The notes beneath the pieces were generated by a model. The model was not told where the DNA came from, searched no databases, and saw nothing but the letters and a program-made list of their open reading frames with translations. Source: Brevundimonas huaxiensis (GTDB taxonomy: Bacteria; Pseudomonadota; Alphaproteobacteria; Caulobacterales; Caulobacteraceae). Taken from it: a DNA stretch of 64,000 nt. Shown one piece after another: positions 39,701 to 47,038 of this stretch; position 1 is the stretch's first letter, and each line of letters begins with the position of its first letter. The position numbers were made by a program, and so were the translations under genes. Location of the stretch: contig NZ_JABBJE010000008.1 in the NCBI RefSeq assembly GCF_014218725.1, positions 33,052 to 97,051 of the forward strand, given 5' to 3'.

Positions 39701-41319
39701 TGGGTCTGCGTGGACCTGGGGCCAAGCCCATCAAGAAGGCTGAAAAGCGGGCTGTGGAGGCGGTGGCAGCTCTTCCTTGGGAGGCGGAAGGGCTGAGCCG
39801 CGTGGATCGTGTGGTGGCGTTCCTGGAGTTCCTACCGGTTACGTCGGGCGCGCTGGCGGGTGAGCGGTTCGCCGTGCGTCCGTGGCAACGCCAGTTTCTT
39901 GAGACGGTCTATGCGGTGGAAGGCGACCGCCGGCCGGTGCGAACGGCGGTTTTAAGTCTCCCAAGGAAGAACGGTAAGACTGGACTGGCTGCTGGCCTGG
40001 CGCTGTGTCACCTGGCGGGACCGGAGGCCGAGGCGCGAGGTCAGGTCTATTCGGCCGCGAACGACCGGGCGCAAGCGGCGCTGATCTACAACGAGATGGC
40101 GGCGATCATCGAGAAGGTTCCGTTCCTGGATGACCGGATCAGCCTGCGTCGCCATGCGAAGGAAATGGAGGATCTAGGCGGAACGGGTTCGGTCTATGCG
40201 GCCCTATCTGCCGACGTGCCCGGCAAGCACGGCCTCTCGCCGTCATTCGTGATCTATGACGAGCTGGGCCAGGCGACCAAACGCGACTTGTTCGACGCGC
40301 TGGACACTGCGATGGGCGCGCGTGCCGATCCGCTGATGCTGGTGATTTCCACACAGGCTCCCGACGACCTGGCGCCCATGTCGGAACTGATCGACTACGG
40401 CTTGCGGGTGACGGCCGGTGAGATCGACGATCCGTCTTTCCACCTGACCCACTATGCCGCCCCCGAGGATGCGGACCCGTGGTCGCCCGAGACCTGGGCG
40501 CTGTCCAATCCGGCCTTGGGGGACTTCCGTTCGCTGGATGACGTGGCGCGCCAGGCGTCCCAAGCCCAGCGCATACCCTCGAAAGAGGCCGCGTTCCGAA
40601 ACCTGATCCTCAATCAGCGAGTCGCGGCGGAAACCCGATTCCTGCCCCTGTCCGAATGGAAGGCGTGCGGCGCTCCGGTCACGCCCGACCTCGACGGCAA
40701 GTCGTGCTGGCTCGCCCTAGACATGGCCGCCACGCGCGACCTGACGGCCCTGGTCGCCGTATTCCCTCACGATGACGGTTCGATTGACGCAGTGTCGTGG
40801 TTCTATCTGCCTGGCGATGGGCTGGCGGATCGCGGGGAGCGGGACCGTGTGCCCTACACCGTCTGGCGAGATCAGGGGGCGTTGACGGCGACGCCAGGCG
40901 CGGCGACCGATCCCCGGTTCATCGCCGCGACCGTGGCCCAGCTATGCAGCCGCTTCAAGGTTCAAGCCCTCGCCTATGACCGCTGGCGCATCGAGACGTT
41001 CAAGATGGCCCTCGCAGACGAGGGCGTGACCGATCTGGACATGGTGGAACATGGCCAGGGGTATCGAGACATGGCCCCGGCGGTGGATGTGCTGGAGCGC
41101 GTGGTGGCCGAACGGAAACTGCGTCACGGCAACAACCCCATCCTGACCTGGTGCGTCTCCAATGCGGTGGTCACGACAGACCCGGCAGGAAACCGAAAGC
41201 TGGACAAGAGCCGGGCGACGGGCCGGATCGACGGCGCGGTGGCCCTGGCTATGGCGCTGCACGCGATGGAGATGCGCCCGGAGGCCGAGGCTTGGGAGCC
41301 GTGGGTGGATGCGGCCTAG
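39700..41319 (+). CDS. Phage terminase large subunit
   Basis: 539 residues. The ATPase half has Walker A-like SLPRKNGKTGLAAGLAL and Walker B SFVIYDELGQ; the nuclease half has LALDMAATRDLTALVAV and the late GRIDGAVALAMAL aspartate. This is the HK97-type Terminase_1 family. The N-terminal MGLRGPGAKP is more often seen on small subunits, but the rest is plainly the large subunit. No separate small terminase was found. It overlaps the convergent gene at 41316 by 4 bp. Confidence 0.93.
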   Translation: MGLRGPGAKPIKKAEKRAVEAVAALPWEAEGLSRVDRVVAFLEFLPVTSGALAGERFAVRPWQRQFLETVYAVEGDRRPVRTAVLSLPRKNGKTGLAAGLALCHLAGPEAEARGQVYSAANDRAQAALIYNEMAAIIEKVPFLDDRISLRRHAKEMEDLGGTGSVYAALSADVPGKHGLSPSFVIYDELGQATKRDLFDALDTAMGARADPLMLVISTQAPDDLAPMSELIDYGLRVTAGEIDDPSFHLTHYAAPEDADPWSPETWALSNPALGDFRSLDDVARQASQAQRIPSKEAAFRNLILNQRVAAETRFLPLSEWKACGAPVTPDLDGKSCWLALDMAATRDLTALVAVFPHDDGSIDAVSWFYLPGDGLADRGERDRVPYTVWRDQGALTATPGAATDPRFIAATVAQLCSRFKVQALAYDRWRIETFKMALADEGVTDLDMVEHGQGYRDMAPAVDVLERVVAERKLRHGNNPILTWCVSNAVVTTDPAGNRKLDKSRATGRIDGAVALAMALHAMEMRPEAEAWEPWVDAA

Positions 41320-41741
41320 GCTAGCGATATTTCATCCCAACTAAACTCTCGAAAAGGCTGGCGAGCATCTGTGGTCAATCCGAAATCTGCCCACTTTCTA
41401 TCTGTCATCTCAAGGCCTGAGAGAAAGAAGTAGCGGAGGACGAATCCGGCCGCGATTTTAAAGTTCGGCTCGCGCTCATGATCAAATAGACGCTCGACGT
41501 CCATCGCGGACTTCACCGTCCCATCCAACAATCCATTTCTGACGCGGTTCATGCTTTCTCGAGAAACAGAAAACTGGTCGCTGAATTCCGCATGGTTGCC
41601 GTCGTGCATTACCGGATAGACCCCGTGGACTAACGCAAACGACACTGCCTCGTCGCCCGCTACACCCGCGCGCTGGACAGCAGTTAATCGTGCGACCGAA
41701 TACTGAAGCTCACGAATCTTTTGATCAATCTGATCTGACAT
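41316..41741 (-). CDS. Unknown protein in an inverted, lower-GC cassette
   Basis: 141 residues with no recognised family. A stretch FSDQFSVSRESMNRVRNGLLDGT looks like a helix-turn-helix. The DNA is clearly less GC-rich than its neighbours, and it is transcribed against the packaging genes. It overlaps the ribbon-helix-helix gene by 17 bp, so the two form an operon: a toxin-antitoxin-like pair, a lysogeny regulator or a defence cargo are possible; I cannot choose. Confidence 0.6.
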   Translation of the reverse strand: MSDQIDQKIRELQYSVARLTAVQRAGVAGDEAVSFALVHGVYPVMHDGNHAEFSDQFSVSRESMNRVRNGLLDGTVKSAMDVERLFDHEREPNFKIAAGFVLRYFFLSGLEMTDRKWADFGLTTDARQPFREFSWDEISLA

Positions 41742-41919
41742 CGAGTTTTTCTCTCAAAATCGCGCGGATGGCGGCAGGACGGGTTTGATCACCGCGAATG
41801 GCGTCGAGCGCTGCCAGTTCTGAAGGCTGTAGGCGGACCATGACGGGCACCCCCTTCCCTGTAGCTGGTGGCCCAGGTTTCTTGCGCGTTAATCGTGATT
41901 GCACAGTCATGTTAATCAT
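41725..41919 (-). CDS. Ribbon-helix-helix-like DNA-binding protein
   Basis: 64 residues. After a basic start, GVPVMVRLQPSELAALDAIRG...TRPAAIRAILREKL fits a ribbon-helix-helix fold (beta strand, two helices). The start may be M1 or M4. Two 18-bp direct repeats overlap its start and upstream region, as expected for an autoregulator. It is co-transcribed with the unknown gene that overlaps its stop. Confidence 0.7.
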   Translation of the reverse strand: MINMTVQSRLTRKKPGPPATGKGVPVMVRLQPSELAALDAIRGDQTRPAAIRAILREKLDVRSD

Positions 41920-41928
41920 GATAGCACA
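41888..41928. promoter_or_regulatory. Paired 18-bp operator-like repeats at the RHH gene start
   Basis: GTTAATCGTGATTGCACA (41888) and GTTAATCATGATAGCACA (41911) match at 16 of 18 positions and are 23 bp apart, about two helical turns. They cover the start of the RHH gene and lie 73 bp before the plus-strand gene at 42001. Confidence 0.6.
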
Positions 41929-42000
41929 ATCAGCAGGACGGGGAAGCGCGCCAACGCTTCCCGCGCCCCTAACCGCAACGGATCAGGCAAGGATCACGTC

Positions 42001-42414
42001 ATGGCTGCTCACGCCCATAGCATAGGTGCGCCTAACGCGCTCCCCCTCATCAGCCCGACAGACCGTGACCGCCTGGAGGCGGTGGTGGAGCATCTGGGCC
42101 GCTATCACGACCGCTTCGCCCGCCATGCCCGCCGCGCCGCCGCCGCGCTCGACCGCATCGACCGCCTGCGGCAATCCGCCATCAACGCGCTGGATCGCAT
42201 CGACGCCGATTTAGAGGATCTGGAGCCGGATGGCTGCGACGAGCCCAACCTCGCGTTTCAAGAGGCGCGATCCTTCGACAATCAGGATCAGCTGATCCGG
42301 TGGTCTCCGACCGGCGGCGTCGCCTACACCGACCTTGAAGAGGCTTGCGAAGACGAAGGCGCTTTCGACGGCGACGCTGAGCATGATGGCCGCGAGCCGG
42401 AGGTGCATGACTGA
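42001..42414 (+). CDS. Hypothetical element protein, coiled-coil with acidic tail
   Basis: 137 residues. The middle is a helical repeat rich in Arg/Ala with DRIDRLRQSAINALDRIDADLEDLE, then an acidic C-terminal half. No family recognised. The ATG at 42001 follows GGCAAGGATC. Its stop overlaps the next small ORF (TGATG). Confidence 0.6.
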   Translation: MAAHAHSIGAPNALPLISPTDRDRLEAVVEHLGRYHDRFARHARRAAAALDRIDRLRQSAINALDRIDADLEDLEPDGCDEPNLAFQEARSFDNQDQLIRWSPTGGVAYTDLEEACEDEGAFDGDAEHDGREPEVHD

Positions 42415-42575
42415 TGCCCGACCTCGATACACTGACGCCAGCCCAGCGGGACGCCTTGGAGGACCTGGAGCATAACCTCGACCTGATCGGAGCGCGCCCT
42501 CTGCCGTGTGAAATCGAATGGGCGCTATCGCGGGCCAGGGGCGGAACCTATCGGTTTTCCGATAGCACCTATTGA
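42414..42575 (+). CDS. Small acidic hypothetical protein
   Basis: 53 codons starting MPDLDTLTPAQRDALEDLEHNLDL and ending RFSDSTY. Start overlaps the preceding stop (TGATG), the same coupling used elsewhere in this element. Its last codons lie over the first inverted repeat of the MerR-like operator. No function is recognised. Confidence 0.5.
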   Translation: MPDLDTLTPAQRDALEDLEHNLDLIGARPLPCEIEWALSRARGGTYRFSDSTY

Positions 42576-42616
42576 CTTCCCCACTGGTTGACTCTAGCTA
42601 TTGGGAAACCAATAGC
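42548..42616. promoter_or_regulatory. Two related inverted-repeat operators with a promoter between them
   Basis: CTATCGG-TTTT-CCGATAG (42548-42565) and GCTATTGG-GAAA-CCAATAGC (42597-42616) are both perfect inverted repeats of the same consensus, with centres exactly 50 bp apart. TTGACT (42572) and a weak TAGCTA -10 (42595) lie between and over the second site, upstream of the MerR-like gene. Confidence 0.6.
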
Positions 42617-42627
42617 GGAATAACCCC

Positions 42628-43089
42628 ATGACCAAACTTCGCGCGACGATGGCACTTGCCGCCGAGATCGCTGACATCGACCGCCAGCGTTTCAATGAAG
42701 CCGTGGCGGAAGGCTTCTATCCCTGCGCCCCGGCCACGGTTCCCGGCCGGGCGCGCAGCTTCAACATCCTCGATCTGATGGCGCTCAAGCTCTACGGCCA
42801 ACTTCTGAGCGAGGGCGTCACGCCTCGTTACGCCGGAAACTTGGCCTGCGAGTTCCTGGGCTTCCTCAAGTGCTACCCGGACACCGACCGCTTCGTTCAC
42901 GTCCGCTCGCAGATGGGTTCGCCGGTCTGGATGCGGGCCGCAGAGTTCGACGCCAACGCTACGGAGATGAGCGGCACCGCAATCATCTCCGTGCGCGAAT
43001 GGCGTCTGGAGCGTTGGCGCGCCTATGCCGTCGCCCGCCTGGAGGATGCCGCCCTAGAGGTTGGCCCGAAAGACGAGAGCGACGCCTGA
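42628..43089 (+). CDS. MerR-like HTH regulator of the element
   Basis: 153 residues. The first ~75 residues (FNEAVAEGFYPCAP...SFNILDLMALKLYGQLLSEGVTPRYAG) resemble a phage-type MerR winged helix; the C-terminal part is unknown. It sits behind the paired inverted repeats, so it probably controls its own promoter and the following head genes. Role as activator or repressor is not clear. Confidence 0.65.
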   Translation: MTKLRATMALAAEIADIDRQRFNEAVAEGFYPCAPATVPGRARSFNILDLMALKLYGQLLSEGVTPRYAGNLACEFLGFLKCYPDTDRFVHVRSQMGSPVWMRAAEFDANATEMSGTAIISVREWRLERWRAYAVARLEDAALEVGPKDESDA

Positions 43090-43415
43090 TGATCCGAACC
43101 GGCACCGCGACCGTGCCCGCCGCGCCTGGCAAAAGGGGGTCCGCCGCGCTTGGCAATGCCCCCAGGTCGTCGCTCAAGGGCCGCCATCCTTTGACGCTGA
43201 CGCGACCCGGCGAACAACGAAAAGACACCTGCGTGGCGGTCCCCGGTTCGGTCCGGCTTCATGACGTTCAAGGTGTCGAGGTCGCATTCCCCATTGCCGT
43301 CGTGAGACGCCAGTTCCCCGCGCCCGTCCTGGGCCTGATGGAAAACCCCGCCGTCGAGAGACGCCCCTTCCGCGTGGCCTGCGTGGCCCAGATGGAGACT
43401 TTTTCCCATGCCTAA
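43089..43415 (+). CDS. Hypothetical protein upstream of the capsid gene
   Basis: 108 codons, starting at an ATG that overlaps the MerR-like stop (TGATG). No family is recognised. A 16-bp unit GCCGTCGWGAGACGCC repeats with a 54-bp period (43296 and 43350), giving AVVRRQFP and AVERRPFR in this frame. A competing plus-strand frame lies at 43061-43264. It overlaps the capsid start by 8 bp. The region might instead be a regulatory or packaging sequence. Confidence 0.4.
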   Translation: MIRTGTATVPAAPGKRGSAALGNAPRSSLKGRHPLTLTRPGEQRKDTCVAVPGSVRLHDVQGVEVAFPIAVVRRQFPAPVLGLMENPAVERRPFRVACVAQMETFSHA

Positions 43416-44652
43416 CCTGCCTGCCCTGCAAGAGCGCCGCGCATCCGTCGCGGACAAACTGACCGAAATCCGCACCGCCGCCGCTGGACGCGAGTTCACC
43501 GACGCCGAGCTGTCGGAGATCGAAACCAAGCGCCCCGAGTTGGACGACCTGGACCGCCAAATCCGTTCGGCGCAGTTCCTGGCCGACGCCGAGCGCACCG
43601 CCCCGGCAATGCCGATCAATGACAACGTGGCCCCGGAAATCCGGTCGCAGTCGATCAGCGAAACGCTGCTCTACAAGGTCGATCCGGGCGCCCTGTCGTC
43701 CGAACAGCGAGCCAAGGTCGAACGCGAACAGGCGTTCCTTGAGCGCCGCGCCGGCCGCAAGGCGAACGGCGCCTTCATCGCCACCGAGGTTTTCGAGACC
43801 CGCGCCACCCAGACAACGGGGACGAGCGCCGCCATCGTCCCCGAGAGCTTCCGGCCTGACCTGTTCACGTCGGCCCTGACCGCCTCGACGGTGCTGCAAA
43901 GCCTGGGCGCAACCGTCCTAACTGGCCTGACCGGCAACGTCGTCATCCCGCGCGAGACCGGTTCTCCGAACGTCGGCTGGGTGGCCGAGGATCAGGCCCT
44001 GCCGACCGGCAACGCCACGTTCGACAACGTGACCCTGACCCCGCACCACGTCGGTGCGATCACCGAGCTGTCGCGTCAACTGCTGATGCAATCCAGCCCG
44101 GCGGTGGACGGGATCATCCGCCAGATGCTGTCGCGCAATATCGCGCTGGAGATCGACCGCGCCGCCCTGAACGGTTCCGGCGTTGGAGCCGAGCCGCGCG
44201 GGCTGCTGAACGATCCCGGCGTGGCCGCCGTGCCCTTCGCCACCGACCTGTTTACGACCACGGCAGACATGATCGCGGCGGCGGACCTGGCCAATGTTTC
44301 GGCCTCGCGTGGCTTCCTGGCCACGAACGGGATCAAGGCGTCCGCGATGAAGCTCCGCACGACGGATGGCTTGCCGATCCCCTGGGCCGCCACCTTCCAC
44401 GGCGAGCCGGTGCAGTTCTCCAATCAAGCCCCGAACGACCTGGGCGCGGACGATGACGAACACGCCCTGGCCTATGGCGACTGGTCCGACTTCCTGGTGG
44501 GGATCTGGTCGCAGCTCGACATTCTGGTGAACCCCTACGCCGAGACCGCCTATTCCAAGGGGAACGTCCTGATCCGGGCCATGGCAACGGTGGACTTCGG
44601 CGTCCGCCGTCCCGCCTCGTTTGTGAAGGCTTCCGGGGTGACGGTGGCCTGA
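43408..44652 (+). CDS. HK97-type major capsid protein
   Basis: 414 residues. The first ~110 residues are charged helix (LQERRASVADKLTEI) like the scaffolding delta domain removed by the prohead protease; the rest is the HK97 fold with VIPRETGSPNVGWVAEDQALP and NIALEIDRAALNGSGVGAEPRGLL. The gene order here is capsid, protease, portal, the reverse of the common phage order. GGAGAC precedes the ATG. Confidence 0.95.
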   Translation: MPNLPALQERRASVADKLTEIRTAAAGREFTDAELSEIETKRPELDDLDRQIRSAQFLADAERTAPAMPINDNVAPEIRSQSISETLLYKVDPGALSSEQRAKVEREQAFLERRAGRKANGAFIATEVFETRATQTTGTSAAIVPESFRPDLFTSALTASTVLQSLGATVLTGLTGNVVIPRETGSPNVGWVAEDQALPTGNATFDNVTLTPHHVGAITELSRQLLMQSSPAVDGIIRQMLSRNIALEIDRAALNGSGVGAEPRGLLNDPGVAAVPFATDLFTTTADMIAAADLANVSASRGFLATNGIKASAMKLRTTDGLPIPWAATFHGEPVQFSNQAPNDLGADDDEHALAYGDWSDFLVGIWSQLDILVNPYAETAYSKGNVLIRAMATVDFGVRRPASFVKASGVTVA

Positions 44653-45191
44653 TGATGCAGCCCGCACCCGAACGTCGCTCCCTTCCTGTCGAAATCCGCG
44701 CACGCGGGCGTCGGCTGGAGGGCTATGCGGCCACCTTCGGCGTGCGGGCTCGCGTCGGCGGCGTGGACGAGGAAATCAGGTCGGGGGCTTTCACCGGCTC
44801 CCTGGCCTCTGGCCGTGACGTTCTGGCCCTTGTCGATCACGACCCCGCCCGACTGCTGGCCCGCACCCGCTCCGGCTCCCTGCGCCTGTCGCAGGACTCA
44901 ACCGGCCTGGCCTTCTCCATCGACGTTCCCGACACGACCGAGGGCCGCGACGTGCTGGCCCTGGCCGAGCGCAGCGACCTGGGCGGGATGAGCTTCGGCT
45001 TTGCCGTCGCCCCCGGCGGCGAGACCCGCGCCAACGGCGTGCGAACGCTGGAGGCTCTGACCCTATACGAGATCAGCGTGGTGAAGGCGTGGCCCGCCTA
45101 TGGGGGCACGGTCATCAACGCCCGCTCCGCAACCGAAAACCGGCTGCTGCGCCTGGCGCAGGCCCGCCGTTATCTGGAGGCGCTGGCATGA
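44652..45191 (+). CDS. HK97-type prohead protease
   Basis: 179 residues of the S78 family: LEGYAATFGVRARV, the catalytic histidine in ALVDHDPARLLART and the serine in LGGMSFGFAV, then LYEISVVKAWPAYGGT. It should process the capsid delta domain. The start overlaps the capsid stop (TGATG) and the stop overlaps the portal start (ATGA). Confidence 0.94.
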   Translation: MMQPAPERRSLPVEIRARGRRLEGYAATFGVRARVGGVDEEIRSGAFTGSLASGRDVLALVDHDPARLLARTRSGSLRLSQDSTGLAFSIDVPDTTEGRDVLALAERSDLGGMSFGFAVAPGGETRANGVRTLEALTLYEISVVKAWPAYGGTVINARSATENRLLRLAQARRYLEALA

Positions 45192-46399
45192 ACCTTTGGC
45201 CCTTCAAGCGCGAGACCCGCGCGGCGGACCCTGCGCCCGTCGATCCGTATCTGGCGGGCTGGGCGGGTTATCCGGGCGTCTATGGCGCCGTGACCCCCGA
45301 CGCGCTGATGTCTAACAGCGCGGTCGCCGTGCGCTGCGTCAACATCCGTTCCGAAATGCTGGCCAGCGCGGGTCTGTTCGTATTCAGGCGGACGGCAGAC
45401 GGCGGCAGAGAGCGGGCCGATGATCTGCCGCTCTATTCGGTCCTGCACGACATGGCCAATCCCCAGGCGACGGCCTTCGAGGCTCGCGAGTTCCTGATCC
45501 GGTCGCTGGACCTGCACGGCAACGCCTACGCACGTCTTGAGCGAGACAATCGCGGCCAGGTGACGGCGATCTATCCCCTGGAGCCGGGCCTTGTGTCCGT
45601 GGAGCGTCTGGCCAGCGGCCGTCTGCGGTATCGTCACACCGACCCGCGCGGTGGTCTGACGACCTATCTGCAGGAGGAAATCCTGCACGTTCGCGGGCCA
45701 TCACGGGACGGCGTGATCGGGCTGTCCGCGATCCAGTATGGTCGTGGTGCGATGGCCCTGCGAGTCAGCCAGGCCGAGACGGCGCAAAACCTGATCGCCA
45801 ACGGTCTGCGCCCCAGCGGCGTGATGTCTTATGACGAGCGCCTGACGGGTGACGCCCGGGTGAAAATCCGCGAAGCTGTGGCCGATCGGCTGCAAGGGTC
45901 CGCCAACGCCGGTCAGCTTCTCATCATGGACGGCGGTGCGAAATACACCTCTCTCGCCTGGACGGCTGAGGACGCCGAATTCCTAGCCAGTCAGAAGCTG
46001 TCGAATGAGGACGTGGCCCGCCTGTTCGGCGTTCCGCCGACGAGCGTGGGGATCACCGACAAAGCGACCTATTCCAACACCGAGCAAGAGGCTCGCGCCT
46101 TGGTGGCCAACTGCCTGGGACCGCTCGCCAGCCGCATTGAGGCGGCGATGATGCGTTGCCTTTTGACCGATGACGCTCGCCGCACCCTCTACATCGAGCA
46201 TGACCTGGCCGCGCTGCTGAAAGGCGACGTTACGGCCCGGTTCGAGGCTTATCGGATCGGCCGCGAGATCGGCGCCCTGTCCCCGAACGACATCCGGCGG
46301 CGCGAGAACGAGACCCCGATTCCCGGCGGCGACGTGTATCACCAGCCCGCCAACTGGGTGGCGCTTGGGTCTGTTCCTGATGAGGTGGCCAATGGTTGA
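45188..46399 (+). CDS. Phage portal protein
   Basis: 403 residues of the HK97-type portal family: MSNSAVAVRCVNIRSEMLAS, HGNAYARLERDNRGQVTAIYPL, then SNEDVARLFGVPPTSVGITDKATYSNTEQ region typical of the stem and crown. The length is usual. It forms the dodecameric vertex through which DNA is packaged. The start overlaps the protease stop. Confidence 0.95.
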   Translation: MNLWPFKRETRAADPAPVDPYLAGWAGYPGVYGAVTPDALMSNSAVAVRCVNIRSEMLASAGLFVFRRTADGGRERADDLPLYSVLHDMANPQATAFEAREFLIRSLDLHGNAYARLERDNRGQVTAIYPLEPGLVSVERLASGRLRYRHTDPRGGLTTYLQEEILHVRGPSRDGVIGLSAIQYGRGAMALRVSQAETAQNLIANGLRPSGVMSYDERLTGDARVKIREAVADRLQGSANAGQLLIMDGGAKYTSLAWTAEDAEFLASQKLSNEDVARLFGVPPTSVGITDKATYSNTEQEARALVANCLGPLASRIEAAMMRCLLTDDARRTLYIEHDLAALLKGDVTARFEAYRIGREIGALSPNDIRRRENETPIPGGDVYHQPANWVALGSVPDEVANG

Positions 46400-46664
46400 G
46401 CCAATCATCACCCTGGCCGAGGCCAAGGCGTTCCTGCGCCTTGACTACGACGACGAGGACGAGCTGATCGCTCAACTGATCCTGACGGCCTCTGAAACCG
46501 CACTCGCCCACGCTGACGGTCTGACGCCTGGAGACGCGATCCCCGAAAGCGTCCGCACGGCCGCACTGATCCACGTCGCGCGCCTATTCGATACCCGGCA
46601 CAGCGAGGACCAGCCCGCCGCGTCCCTGACGCTCGCCAATCGCTACCGGAGGTGGGACGTCTGA
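46392..46664 (+). CDS. Head-tail connector protein
   Basis: 90 residues beginning MVEPIITLAEAKAFLRLDYDDEDELI and continuing with a helical bundle, as in HK97 gp6-like connector proteins. It should ring the portal to accept a tail. This is the last morphogenesis gene; no stopper or tail genes follow. It overlaps the portal end by 8 bp. Confidence 0.9.
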   Translation: MVEPIITLAEAKAFLRLDYDDEDELIAQLILTASETALAHADGLTPGDAIPESVRTAALIHVARLFDTRHSEDQPAASLTLANRYRRWDV

Positions 46665-47038
46665 TGGTGGGTTGGCCGGAGATGAAGACTGCACGCCAGC
46701 TTGTGGCTGAGGGGCTTGTCCCGTTCAGCGAGCGGGCGCTTGTTGGAATGGCCCGCACCTACAGCGTGGGGCGAAAGCACGGCCGCACCTACGTCTTCAC
46801 GCCTGCCGACATGGAAACACTTCTGGAGCGCCTCCCATGCCCCTCACCATCCAACGACGACACGGCTCGCCAAACTGGTATTTGCGCGGGACCGTCCGGC
46901 GCATCAGCGTTGACGAAAGCACTGGCACTCGCGACCGCAAAGCCGCCGAGGAAATCAGGGCGGTCAGGGAAGCCGAACTGCTCAAGCGATCGGTCCACGG
47001 TGATTCCGCTGTCCGCACATTCGCGGAGGCGGCCCTGA
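46664..47038 (+). CDS. Excisionase-like HTH protein overlapping the integrase
   Basis: 124 residues. The N-terminal part (KTARQLVAEGLVPFSERALVGMARTYSVGRKHGRTYVFTPADMETLLERL) is a small winged-helix region of the Xis/AlpA kind; the Ser/Thr/Lys-rich rest is encoded in a different frame within the first 202 bp of the integrase gene. It starts at a TGATG overlap with the connector gene. Its role is inferred from position and domain shape. Confidence 0.65.
   Translation: MVGWPEMKTARQLVAEGLVPFSERALVGMARTYSVGRKHGRTYVFTPADMETLLERLPCPSPSNDDTARQTGICAGPSGASALTKALALATAKPPRKSGRSGKPNCSSDRSTVIPLSAHSRRRP

Noticed and set aside
43061..43264. 67-codon plus-strand frame overlapping the MerR-like gene end
   Set aside because: Competes with the TGATG-coupled frame at 43089; its start lies inside the MerR-like gene and no family is recognised, though it cannot be fully excluded.
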